Assembly (NCBI GenBank): GCA_016285835.1
Contig: JAEERM010000011.1
Span: forward strand, 1 to 54,601
Source of the DNA: Fibrobacter sp.
GTDB lineage: Bacteria; Fibrobacterota; Fibrobacteria; Fibrobacterales; Fibrobacteraceae
Direction of reading: 5' to 3'
Length of the DNA: 54,601 nt
The notes under the pieces were generated by a model. The model was not told where the DNA came from. It was given only the letters and a program-made list of their open reading frames with translations, and did not search any database. This document shows positions 1 through 7,351 of the stretch, in pieces. How positions within the stretch are numbered: the stretch's first letter is position 1; each line of letters starts with the position of its first letter. A program made the translations under genes and the position numbers.

Positions 1-752
1 ACTGCGAAATGAACCTGCAGGCCTCGACGCTCGATGCCGGCAAGGAAGTGGAACAGTGCACCAAGCGTTACGACCCCAACGCGGACAAGACCATCGTCAT
101 CCGCAGCAAGGAAGACGCCCACGACTACAAGTACTTCCCGGAACCGGACATGGTCCGCCTCGTGACCGATCCGGCCTTTGTGGAAGAAATCCGCCGCACG
201 CTTCCGGAACTGCCGGATGCCCGCCGCAAGCGCTTCATGGACGACTTCGGCGTTTCGGAATACGACGCCATGGTGCTCACCGAAGACCGCGACGTGAGCG
301 AATGGTACGACACCGCCGCCAAGAACTGCAAGAACGGCAAGGTATTGGCCAACTGGGTGATTACCGAACTTCTCGCCAAGGTGAAGGAACTCGAAGGTGG
401 CCTCTCTGCCCTCAAGATCAAGCCCGAAGACCTCTGCAAGCTCGTGAACCTGATTGCCGACAACACCATCAACGGAAAGATTGCAAAGACGGTCTTCGCC
501 GAGATGTTCGAAACCGGCAAGGATCCTGAAGCCATCGTGAAGGAAAAGGGCCTCGTGCAGGTGACCGACACCGGTGCCATCGAAGAAGTGGTCCGCGCTG
601 TCTGTGCCGAAAACGCTGCCCAGTTCGCCGAATTCAAGGCTGGCAAGGTTGCGCTGAAGGGCTTCTTGGTCGGTATGACCATGCGCAAGTCCGGTGGCAA
701 GGCCAACCCGGGCCTCGTGAACCAGATCCTCGACAAGCTCGCAAAGGAGTAG
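1..752 (+). CDS. gatB: GatB, Asp/Glu-tRNA amidotransferase subunit B (5'-truncated)
   Basis: This is the C-terminal part of GatB. With GatA and GatC it converts mischarged Glu-tRNAGln or Asp-tRNAAsn to the correct amide form in the cytoplasm. The frame is open from the first base of the window, so the true start lies upstream. The first internal Met is at position 9. The visible 249 residues contain the end of the catalytic half (motif DYKYFPEPD, which fits the GatB consensus) and then the helical GatB/YqeY tail (from about residue 100), which in the family binds the tRNA elbow. The tail ends in the expected form NPGLVNQILDKL. gatA is on the other strand about 27 kb away, and no gatC is recognisable in the window. 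The family call is secure; only the 5' truncation limits it. Confidence 0.96.
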   Translation, partial: CEMNLQASTLDAGKEVEQCTKRYDPNADKTIVIRSKEDAHDYKYFPEPDMVRLVTDPAFVEEIRRTLPELPDARRKRFMDDFGVSEYDAMVLTEDRDVSEWYDTAAKNCKNGKVLANWVITELLAKVKELEGGLSALKIKPEDLCKLVNLIADNTINGKIAKTVFAEMFETGKDPEAIVKEKGLVQVTDTGAIEEVVRAVCAENAAQFAEFKAGKVALKGFLVGMTMRKSGGKANPGLVNQILDKLAKE

Positions 753-808
753 TAGAGGTGTGAGCTATGAGCACGCTCGTTACACTCGCTTTGGGATATG
801 AGGTAAAG

Positions 809-1219
809 ATGTCAAATAGTACATCTACTTTTCCTCATACCTCAAAGGCGCAATGCGCCGACCTCATACCTCAAAGGCGCAACGCGCCGACCTCATACCT
901 CGTGCCTCGTACCCTTTGCATTTTTCTTTTGCTTGTTTTTGCCCTCGCTCTTCCCGCTGTCGCGGCCGACAAACTCGACAAATACGACAGCGCCTATGTG
1001 AACACGCTGAACATGACCGACGAAGAAATTGCGGAACTGTATGGCGTGGATTCGACCAAGTTGAACAAGGGCCCGACTCTCCAGGAACTCAACGAAGAAG
1101 ACCCCAAGTACATCAAGCGCGATTACGACCACCGCCAGCAGGTCATTGTCGGCAGCGTCGTGATGCTTTGCATCGCCGTCGCCATGGTCTTGATGAACAA
1201 CTACAACCCGAAACGGTAA
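809..1219 (+). CDS. Small exported/membrane protein of unknown function
   Basis: No family is recognised. The protein has a signal-peptide-like segment (LCIFLLLVFALALPAVAA), a charged central part of about 55 residues, and a C-terminal membrane helix (VIVGSVVMLCIAVAMVLM) ending in a short basic tail. ATG 809 was chosen because GAGG lies five bases upstream. That start gives an unusual N-terminus of about 35 residues encoded by two palindromic repeat units and CCTCATA heptamers. A GTG at 902, just after the repeats, would give a normal signal peptide (MPRTLCIFLLL...) and may be the real start. An in-frame ATG at 767 is less likely. It lies 56 bases downstream of gatB on the same strand and may be co-transcribed with it. 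Confidence 0.6.
   Translation: MSNSTSTFPHTSKAQCADLIPQRRNAPTSYLVPRTLCIFLLLVFALALPAVAADKLDKYDSAYVNTLNMTDEEIAELYGVDSTKLNKGPTLQELNEEDPKYIKRDYDHRQQVIVGSVVMLCIAVAMVLMNNYNPKR
833..912 (+). repeat. Palindromic repeat pair with CCTCATA heptamers
   Basis: Two near-identical units of about 29 bp each carry the hairpin GGCGC-NNN-GCGCC (847-859 and 876-888), preceded by CCTCAAA and followed by GACCTCATA. They run into further heptamers (CCTCATA, CCTCGTG, CCTCGTA). The same element occurs in reverse at 1326-1350 and twice at 6459-6522. It overlaps the 5' part of the small membrane-protein gene. Confidence 0.85.
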
Positions 1220-1457
1220 AACGCAGTCATTCCCCGAGTGGTTAGTGATTAGTGGCTAGTGGTTAGGGGCGCATTAAGAGCGTTCCTTTTGCAATCCTGT
1301 TTACTAGTAGGCGTTTGGGGTATGGGGTCGGCGCGTAGCGCCTTTGAGGTGATTGCCCACAACTCATAACTCGTAACTCATAACTCACAACTCACAACTC
1401 ATAACTCATAACTCGTAACTCACAACTCATAACTCACAACTCATAACTCACAACCCA
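1220..1457. repeat. Gene-free stretch with heptamer arrays and an inverted palindromic unit
   Basis: No coding gene is seen here. From about 1240 to 1275 there are TTAGTGG-like heptamers. At 1326-1350 lies a reverse-orientation copy of the GGCGC/GCGCC palindromic unit. From about 1362 to 1457 there is an array of some 13 heptamers of the forms CTCATAA, CTCACAA and CTCGTAA. The 7-bp period is not compatible with a conserved reading frame. The function is unknown. Confidence 0.85.
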
Positions 1458-1602
1458 TTTTTTTTGTATTATACATATTGTATAGTATTTCTAAATTTTA
1501 TATCAATATTGGTAAAAAAGCATTGAAATTTTCCTAAAAACTTTGATTTTGTATAGTATTTTCGTTTGTATTTTTAAAAATATAACGTATATTATATAGT
1601 AT
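1458..1602 (+). promoter_or_regulatory. AT-rich promoter region with three TATAGTAT boxes
   Basis: This very AT-rich region precedes the TIGR02147-type regulator. The 8-mer TATAGTAT occurs at 1481-1488, 1552-1559 and 1595-1602. The first two are part of an identical 13-mer, TTGTATAGTATTT, and the third overlaps the ATG. No Shine-Dalgarno sequence precedes ATG 1601. A -10-like TATATT at 1588-1593 would place the transcript start at the ATG, giving a leaderless mRNA. Either -10 boxes or regulator-binding sites would fit; this is inference from sequence only. Confidence 0.45.
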
Positions 1603-2434
1603 GAAGCCGATTCTCGAATATAAGGACTACCGCCTGTATATACAGGACTACTACGACGAGCGCAAGCGCTTGGGCGCGTTCTCGTGGCGTGAGTTCTGCA
1701 AGAGTGCCGGATTTTCTTCACCGAATTTCTTGAAGCTCGTTTGCCAGGGTGAAAGCAGGCTGGGTACACCGAAAATTGAAAATGTTGCGAACGCCATGGG
1801 GCTTGTCGGTTACGAAAAGGATTACTTCCGCGAAATGGTCGCGTTCTGCAACGCCAAGAAGGATTCCGTCAGGAAGGACGCCCTTCTCGAAATGGAAAAA
1901 ATTGCACGGGAACACAAGATGCGCGTTGTCGACGGCGAAGCGTTCCAGTATTACGAATCATGGAAGTATCCGGTCTTAAGGGAACTGGTCCCGATGATGC
2001 CGGGTGCCAACCCGCGCGATATTGCCGAGGAGTGCAAGGAACATGTGTCCGCCGAAGAAGTGCGTGACATCTTGAACTTTCTTGTTAAGGCCGGGTTCCT
2101 GAAGAAGGACGGGGACAAGGCCTATTCGCAGACGGAACAGAACGTCATCGGCTCTAACGAGGCTTTGCCCATCGCTATTCGGGCCATGCACAAGGAGATG
2201 GCGAACATGGCGGCCCGCGCTGTTGACCGTTATTCTTCAAACGAACGTTATTTCACCGGGTTGACGATCGGTGTGAACGAGGATGCGAGCAACAAGATTA
2301 TCAACGAGATTGACGCCTGCTGCAAGAAGGTGCTCTCCATTGCCAACGAATGTGACGATTCCAACCAAGTTTGCCGAATTAATTTTCAATTTTTCCCTTT
2401 CACGGACAAGATAAAGGAGGCTTCCCATGCTTAA
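1601..2434 (+). CDS. TIGR02147 family protein (DUF4423)
   Basis: This 277-residue soluble protein belongs to the TIGR02147 family, a paralogous family abundant in Fibrobacter and related genomes. The N-terminal hallmark is seen at residues 1-60 (ILEYKDYRLYIQDYYDERK, FSWREFCKSAGFSSPNFLK, then IENVANAMGL), which looks like a helix-turn-helix arrangement. The C-terminal DUF4423 part includes a winged-helix-like stretch (VSAEEVRDILNFLVKAGFLKKD, about residues 150-171) and the AIRAMHKEM region. A transcription-regulatory role is inferred from these features and from its position at the head of a lipoprotein operon; the family is not well characterised. Its last 8 bases overlap the start of the next gene, so the two are probably translationally coupled. 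Confidence 0.9.
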   Translation: MKPILEYKDYRLYIQDYYDERKRLGAFSWREFCKSAGFSSPNFLKLVCQGESRLGTPKIENVANAMGLVGYEKDYFREMVAFCNAKKDSVRKDALLEMEKIAREHKMRVVDGEAFQYYESWKYPVLRELVPMMPGANPRDIAEECKEHVSAEEVRDILNFLVKAGFLKKDGDKAYSQTEQNVIGSNEALPIAIRAMHKEMANMAARAVDRYSSNERYFTGLTIGVNEDASNKIINEIDACCKKVLSIANECDDSNQVCRINFQFFPFTDKIKEASHA

Positions 2435-3149
2435 GATTCTTGCTCCTGCCGCATGGCTACTTTCCTTGATACTCATGATTGCGTGTTCTAGCGACGTGGA
2501 TGTCGCTGGGGGAGGTTCCATCGATCCGAACGCCAGTAGAGATGTCGGTACTGTAAACGAGCCTGGGACGAGTAGTTCGTTGTACAGCTCATCTGTTGAA
2601 AAGGACAATGGTTTGGATGTTGCGGAAAGTAGTTCCGAAACAGAAAGCAGCTCTTCTGAAATTGAAAGTAGCTCTTCAGAAGGTGAAGGAGCAAATGTAG
2701 GAGATACTATTTATCACCTTGATACGATTGCTACTGAGGAGCCAGATCTTGGTTGGGCACGAAATTTCTCCGCCCAGTGCATCATCGATTATGTCAAAGT
2801 GGATCCGGACGAACTTGTTCCCGTTGCGGACGAACCGGTTGCCGCTGCGGACGTTCTGGGCCCCTCAGCGTACAAGTCCGTCGAGGGGGATTCCGTAAAC
2901 ATCTACTTAGATGCTGCTTATCTTAATTTCCCCTGCGATTCGGCGGAAGAGGCTCAATTTTTCAAAGACATTAATTCTCACATCAGAGTCCGTGCTGACC
3001 TGGTGGGCGACACCTTGCAGATGACCATTTCCCGGAATAAATCTTGCGCCTGCGCTGCGACGGTTTCTTTTACGCTGGACAAGTCGAGCAAGGATTTTAA
3101 CTACATTGTTTTTGACTTATGGAGGCCTATTCCGTTCCAGGAAAGGTAA
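2427..3149 (+). CDS. Lipoprotein with Ser-rich linker and one GDTL/CxC module
   Basis: This is a 240-residue predicted lipoprotein. The signal peptide ends in the lipobox LMIAC, with the lipid-bearing Cys at residue 20. It is followed by a long Ser/Glu-rich linker (repeated SSSSE units, about residues 50-90) of the type common in Fibrobacter surface proteins. The C-terminal domain has the pattern Cys...GDTL...CACAATVSFTL. The same pattern recurs in three of the four lipoproteins downstream. The ATG lies inside the 3' end of the regulator gene (8-bp overlap) and is preceded by AAAGGAGG. No known function is recognised. Location in the envelope is inferred from the lipobox. Confidence 0.85.
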   Translation: MLKILAPAAWLLSLILMIACSSDVDVAGGGSIDPNASRDVGTVNEPGTSSSLYSSSVEKDNGLDVAESSSETESSSSEIESSSSEGEGANVGDTIYHLDTIATEEPDLGWARNFSAQCIIDYVKVDPDELVPVADEPVAAADVLGPSAYKSVEGDSVNIYLDAAYLNFPCDSAEEAQFFKDINSHIRVRADLVGDTLQMTISRNKSCACAATVSFTLDKSSKDFNYIVFDLWRPIPFQER

Positions 3150-3160
3150 AGGGGGTTGAT

Positions 3161-4756
3161 ATGAAGAAGGTTCTTGCACACATTGCCGTCTCGGCTATCA
3201 TTCCGATGACCCTCGCCCTTGTGGCCTGCGGGGACGAAAAGACTTCAAACGCGATAGACGTGGATTCCCCGGCAACATCCGTGGGGGATTCGGCCTCGAC
3301 CGCGATTGATCAAGAAATGCCCGACAGCTCCGATAACGAGTCGGACACGAATACGGTCAGTCAGGAGTCGGATTCAATATCCGTTGAATCGGATTCGGCA
3401 TCCTCAAAAACTGTGCTTGCCAATTCGGGCCCTTGTAGCCTTAATTATACCAATGGAGGAGACCTAGCCTACCTGACTAATAACGAAAAAGTCGGTTACC
3501 AGATTATTATTCCGGACGTGTCAGCTATCGGATATTACACGAATAAAGAACTTAAAGCAGAACGTATTGGTGATACCCTGGAGGTTATTTATCCTAGTGA
3601 TACGATTGCCATATTGGATTGGATATGTTACGTGTATTATACGTTTAATATTCCGGAAGAAGATGCGGATGTCAAATATCTAAAATACATTGATTATGTA
3701 TACAAGGTCGTTCCTGGCCCCGCTCCCGAAAAAGCGCCCGATACGTCATGTTATCGTATTCCGCCTTTGGATAAACCTTTTGAAGAAGGTGTTTACGATT
3801 CAACCTTCTGTATAATAGCTACATTCACCCCGTCTGCCGAAGGTGTTTATGATTCGACCTGGACCGTCTTTCCGTACGACATATATCAATCATCTTCGTC
3901 TATTTCGGCAAAAAGTTCGTCCTCGTCCGCGGCAAATGTTGCTGGCACGCACCAGGTAATTACGGATGCCACCGGCCAGTGCCAAGAGACGGTCCGGGGA
4001 GCGGACCCGCTGCTGGACGGTGCTTCGCTAGATACGGTTTCCATAAATGATGGAAAAGTTCCTCCCGTTGCCTATAGGTATGTCGGTACCGAACGGACCG
4101 GCTTTACGTTGGAAAATATTTCGCTCTCATGCGGTGTCGTCGTCGATACGCTGGATGCCAATGTTTCGGGAGATACGGTCCATGTGAAGGCAAAGTTCGA
4201 CCGTTCAAACGCAATGAGGTGCCCCTGCAATTTCGAAATCAAATTTGCCGTGGAAAACAACGAAGCCTACGCGTTAGCGACAGTCCTCTCCATTGAAGGC
4301 GCGACCGGTGAGCCGTTCTTTATGGAAATTATCGATATGGATGTCATAACGGTCGAAGAAATGCACCAGTTTGCAAAAGACATTGCCATAGAATGTAAGA
4401 ACGACAGGCAAACGCTTAACAGGCCTATGCTATCGAAAACGACATTTGCCCCGGATTTCGACACCACTTCGACGAAGCATATCGCCGGGAGAGTAGTCGG
4501 CGATGACGGGTTCGACATGATTCTCATCAACGAACTCGACGTGGGTTGCGGCGTGGAGGACGTGAACTTCGAAGTCTCGGCCTCGAACGACACGCTGTAC
4601 GTTCAGCCTTCCGCCGGATTGTTTGGCACGAACTGCATTTGTCCGTCGCGAATCAATTTCAAGATAGAACAGAATTCCCGTTTCTCGAATACCAACGTTC
4701 TCGTATTCGGCCATTTTGAACCGATTCCGCTTGTGACAGCCGTTCGAATCGATTAG
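3161..4756 (+). CDS. Large lipoprotein with three GDTL/CxC modules
   Basis: This is a 531-residue predicted lipoprotein. ATG 3161 is chosen because it follows a GGGGG ribosome-binding site and begins a signal peptide with lipobox LALVAC. An in-frame upstream ATG at 3119 lies inside the previous gene. After an acidic, Asp/Ser-rich linker come three copies of a module of about 110-130 residues. The hallmarks are GDTLEV...ICYVYYTFNI (first), GDTVHV...RCPCNFEIKF (second, after a second Ser-rich linker at about residue 250) and NDTLYV...CICPSRINFKI (third). The first ends in VVPGPAPEK, matching the lipoprotein at 5431. The function is unknown. It appears to be a multi-module version of its neighbours, consistent with local duplication. 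Confidence 0.85.
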   Translation: MKKVLAHIAVSAIIPMTLALVACGDEKTSNAIDVDSPATSVGDSASTAIDQEMPDSSDNESDTNTVSQESDSISVESDSASSKTVLANSGPCSLNYTNGGDLAYLTNNEKVGYQIIIPDVSAIGYYTNKELKAERIGDTLEVIYPSDTIAILDWICYVYYTFNIPEEDADVKYLKYIDYVYKVVPGPAPEKAPDTSCYRIPPLDKPFEEGVYDSTFCIIATFTPSAEGVYDSTWTVFPYDIYQSSSSISAKSSSSSAANVAGTHQVITDATGQCQETVRGADPLLDGASLDTVSINDGKVPPVAYRYVGTERTGFTLENISLSCGVVVDTLDANVSGDTVHVKAKFDRSNAMRCPCNFEIKFAVENNEAYALATVLSIEGATGEPFFMEIIDMDVITVEEMHQFAKDIAIECKNDRQTLNRPMLSKTTFAPDFDTTSTKHIAGRVVGDDGFDMILINELDVGCGVEDVNFEVSASNDTLYVQPSAGLFGTNCICPSRINFKIEQNSRFSNTNVLVFGHFEPIPLVTAVRID

Positions 4757-4790
4757 GACGGTTCGCCAAGAATAATTAAAGGGAGGAAAT

Positions 4791-5417
4791 ATGAAAAAGC
4801 ATCACAAATATATCGGCATTGTTTTGCTCGGGCTGGCAGCTGTCACTTGCACTGCCTGCGGTGGTGACGTAGCCACTAGCAGCACTGGTGCAAGTGGCAA
4901 GAGCGATTTCCTCGATGTAGATTCCCTGGTGGCCTCGGTAAAGCCGCCTGCAGCGACAACGGATACTTGCGTCACTGCAAAGCAGTTCTGCGAAACACTA
5001 TTCGATGAAAGATATAACGGGGCTCAAGCAGCCGACAATATCGTCAACGACAAGGTAAATGAAATCCTTAAAGGCCCGGAGTCTGGAAAGTATTCCCTAA
5101 GCTACAAGAACTGTCTTCAGAACCTTAAGGATCATTATGAATTAATGACGCCAATGCCGAACGTGATTCCTGCATGTCAAGATATGGAAGGCTTTGTTCC
5201 CGGGGATTCGGTTTACATTTCGTTGACCTATCCCGAAAGATTGCAGAATATTTTGGATGCAGGAACCTGCAACGATGGCGTACCGAGCCATTTCAAGGTA
5301 ACTTCCGTTTACCTGGATGAGGAAAAAGAGAACAACGAACGGTACGTCAAGAGTTTCGAGAATGCGCTGAAGACGCATATCAACACAATCGAAACAAATT
5401 GCGGGAACCAATTTTAG
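4791..5417 (+). CDS. Lipoprotein of unknown function
   Basis: This is a 208-residue predicted lipoprotein. The signal peptide ends at TCTAC, with Cys near residue 22, followed by a short Ser/Thr-rich stretch. The mature part is mostly helical in appearance and contains several Cys (CVTAKQFCE, KNCLQNL, IPACQD, AGTCNDG, ETNCGN) that could form disulfides outside the cytoplasm. It lacks the clear GDTL/CxC module of the surrounding lipoproteins, although GDSVYISL is faintly similar. It follows a GGGAGG ribosome-binding site and sits 34 bases after the previous gene, in the same operon. No family is recognised. Confidence 0.8.
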   Translation: MKKHHKYIGIVLLGLAAVTCTACGGDVATSSTGASGKSDFLDVDSLVASVKPPAATTDTCVTAKQFCETLFDERYNGAQAADNIVNDKVNEILKGPESGKYSLSYKNCLQNLKDHYELMTPMPNVIPACQDMEGFVPGDSVYISLTYPERLQNILDAGTCNDGVPSHFKVTSVYLDEEKENNERYVKSFENALKTHINTIETNCGNQF

Positions 5418-5430
5418 ATAGGGGGAGAAT

Positions 5431-5895
5431 ATGAAAAGAATTTTTGCATGTGCTGCGGCGCTGTCGCTTGCTCTTGTCGCCTGCGGAGACGACTCCTCGT
5501 CGGGTCCTTCTGAGCAAAGTTCCGCACGAGAAGTGAGCATGTCCTTCAAGGGCTGCTACGAAAACCTTTCCAAGAAGGTATCCTTGCTGAAAGAGGGCTC
5601 GGAAGATTTGCCGTTGGCATATCTGTATAACGAAAACGGCCAATACCGGTTGATGATTCCGAAAATGGATGACTATTGCGGATTTGACAAGGTGATGATG
5701 GACGTGGAACGTTCTGGCGATACGCTGCGAATCGATGTCACGGCGATGATTCCGACAGCGTGCAAGTGCGTGAGCGACCATTGGTTCGATATAGAGGCAA
5801 GGGATGCGGATATCAAGTACTTTGCGCACGCTCCTTACAATAAAAAAGAGACGGTGTACGAGGTTGTCCCTGGCCCAGCTCCTGAAGGGTTGTAG
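5431..5895 (+). CDS. Single-module GDTL lipoprotein
   Basis: This is a 154-residue predicted lipoprotein with lipobox LALVAC and then DDSSSG. It contains one copy of the recurring module: an N-terminal Cys (FKGCYENL), GQYRLMIP, GDTLRIDV, CKCVSDHWFDIEARDADIKYF and the end VYEVVPGPAPEGL. The last segment nearly repeats the end of the first module of the 3161 gene. It starts 13 bases after the preceding gene, with GGGGGAG as ribosome-binding site. It is probably a tandem paralogue of the 5932 gene; even their signal peptides are nearly identical. The function is unknown. Confidence 0.82.
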   Translation: MKRIFACAAALSLALVACGDDSSSGPSEQSSAREVSMSFKGCYENLSKKVSLLKEGSEDLPLAYLYNENGQYRLMIPKMDDYCGFDKVMMDVERSGDTLRIDVTAMIPTACKCVSDHWFDIEARDADIKYFAHAPYNKKETVYEVVPGPAPEGL

Positions 5896-5931
5896 GAATT
5901 TGTTCACATAAAAGTTAAGAAGCAGGTTTGT

Positions 5932-6387
5932 ATGAAAAAGATGCTTGCATACGCTGTTGCGCTGTCGCTTGCGCTTGTCGCCTGCGGAGACTCCTCGTCG
6001 GGTGCCAACGGAAGGAAAACAAATCGGTATGAGACCTTGCATGTCGGGGACTGCGACGAATCCTTCAGCCATTGCCCCCGTAGTACAGGGGCATTCATGT
6101 TGCAAGGGGAGGATGGCGGTTATCAGGTGCTTCTTGATGGAATACAGTTGACCTCCATTGAAATTGATGGTGATTATTACTCCGAACGTTCCGGTGATAC
6201 CTTGTCCATTTGGGATGACGTTGAAATACGTGACGTTATTACGTTGTATTGCCCTGTCGAAGCCCGATTTGACATTTCTGCGGCAGATGCCGATATCAAG
6301 TATTTAAAGTTCTATGGGAATGTCTATGAGGTTTTGTCTGCCGATTCTCGCAAAACGATAGACTCTTGCCTTAAAGAATGGAACTAA
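5932..6387 (+). CDS. Single-module GDTL lipoprotein, tandem paralogue
   Basis: This is a 151-residue predicted lipoprotein. The signal peptide MKKMLAYAVALSLALVAC is almost the same as in the preceding gene. The module is complete: GYQVLLDG, GDTLSIWD, LYCPVEARFDISAADADIKYLKF, VYEVL. The CxC pair of its relatives is reduced to a single Cys here. It is the last gene of the operon and is followed by a strong terminator. A ribosome-binding site, AAGCAGG, precedes the ATG. The function is unknown. Confidence 0.82.
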   Translation: MKKMLAYAVALSLALVACGDSSSGANGRKTNRYETLHVGDCDESFSHCPRSTGAFMLQGEDGGYQVLLDGIQLTSIEIDGDYYSERSGDTLSIWDDVEIRDVITLYCPVEARFDISAADADIKYLKFYGNVYEVLSADSRKTIDSCLKEWN

Positions 6388-6402
6388 ATTTCGAAAAAAC
6401 AT

Positions 6403-6427
6403 AGGAGGCCCGGCCTCCTTTTTTTTA
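6403..6427 (+). terminator. Rho-independent terminator of the lipoprotein operon
   Basis: A GC-rich inverted repeat (AGGAGG-CCCGG-CCTCCT) is followed directly by a run of eight T. It lies 16 bases after the stop of the last lipoprotein gene. Confidence 0.88.
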
Positions 6428-6458
6428 TTTTTGTGAAAAATACGCAATTGTGCCTAAA

Positions 6459-6522
6459 CCTCAAAGGCGCTTTGCGCCGACCTCACACCTCAAAGCGCCG
6501 TAGGCGCGACCTCATACCTACT
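6459..6522 (+). repeat. Two palindromic repeat units abutting a start codon
   Basis: One CCTCAAAGGCGC-TTT-GCGCCGA unit (hairpin 6466-6478) is followed by a second with an inverted core (GCGCC-GTA-GGCGC, 6495-6507), CCTCATA/CCTCACA heptamers, and then CCTACT directly before the ATG of the IMP cyclohydrolase gene. It replaces the expected ribosome-binding region. Confidence 0.82.
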
Positions 6523-7257
6523 ATGTCCTACACAGACGAAGCAAAACAGAATTTCAAGGCCCTCTCCAAGAACCCGTATCCCGGTCGTGGCATTGTGCTC
6601 GGCACCAGCGCCGACGGCAAGTCCTACGTGCAGGTCTACTGGATTATGGGCCGCAGCGTGAACAGCCGTAACCGCGTTTTCGAGATGGAACCGAAGACTG
6701 GCTTCATGAAGACGAAGGCCTTCGACGAATCCAAGCTCACGGACCCGCACCTGATTATCTACTACCCGGCCCGCCACACCGCCGACGTCCAGATTATCAC
6801 GAACGGCGACCAGACCGACACCATTTACAACGCCATCAAGCTCGGCGGCACCTTCGAAAGCGCCCTTGCTACGCGCCAGTACGAAGACGATGCTCCGAAC
6901 TTCACGCCGCGCATCTCCGGCATCCACTACAAGAACGCCCAGCCCGCCGTGTACAAGCTCTCCATCCTCAAGAGCCGCAACAACTGCGAAGATGCCGGTT
7001 GCGAACGCATGACGTTTGAATTCGAGAAGGCACTCCCGGGTCTCGGCCATTTCATCAGCACCTACGAAACCGACGGCAACCCGATTCCGAGTTTCAACGG
7101 CTTTCCGAAACTGATGCCGATTTTCGACAATGCCGAAGACACGCTCAAGAAGTACTGGGCTGCCCTCGACAAGGACAACAAGGTTTCCCTGATGGTCAAG
7201 TGGATCGACAAGAAGACCTTCAAGGCCAAGACCCTGATTGTGAATAAGAATAAGTAA
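6523..7257 (+). CDS. IMP cyclohydrolase, PurO-like family
   Basis: This 244-residue cytoplasmic enzyme matches the IMP_cyclohyd (PurO-like) family, which closes FAICAR to IMP in the last step of purine synthesis. Diagnostic stretches are the N-terminal NPYPGRGIVLG, YWIMGRSVNSRNRVF (residues about 43-57), and YPARHTADVQIITNGDQTD. Most bacteria use the bifunctional PurH; the PurO type was first described in archaea and also occurs in some bacteria. ATG 6523 is chosen because homology starts a few residues later and the upstream in-frame codons (from 6433) encode palindromic repeat sequence. No Shine-Dalgarno is visible, since the repeat runs up to the start. The family call is strong; the enzymatic function is by family. 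Confidence 0.85.
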   Translation: MSYTDEAKQNFKALSKNPYPGRGIVLGTSADGKSYVQVYWIMGRSVNSRNRVFEMEPKTGFMKTKAFDESKLTDPHLIIYYPARHTADVQIITNGDQTDTIYNAIKLGGTFESALATRQYEDDAPNFTPRISGIHYKNAQPAVYKLSILKSRNNCEDAGCERMTFEFEKALPGLGHFISTYETDGNPIPSFNGFPKLMPIFDNAEDTLKKYWAALDKDNKVSLMVKWIDKKTFKAKTLIVNKNK

Positions 7258-7310
7258 AGTAGCAAGGCGAAAATCGCGAACAAGGCTACAGTAGACAGTC
7301 AACCACTTAC

Positions 7311-7351
7311 CGTCTACTTCCTACTGTCTACTTCCTACTATTTACTATTTA
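7311..7351. repeat. CTACTTC-type heptamer array
   Basis: Heptamers CTACTTC, CTACTGT, CTACTTC, CTACTAT, TTACTAT and TTACTTC lie between the convergent IMP cyclohydrolase and GntR-type genes. The array runs into the stop codon of the latter. The same family recurs at 22036-22084 and 33212-33274. Confidence 0.8.
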
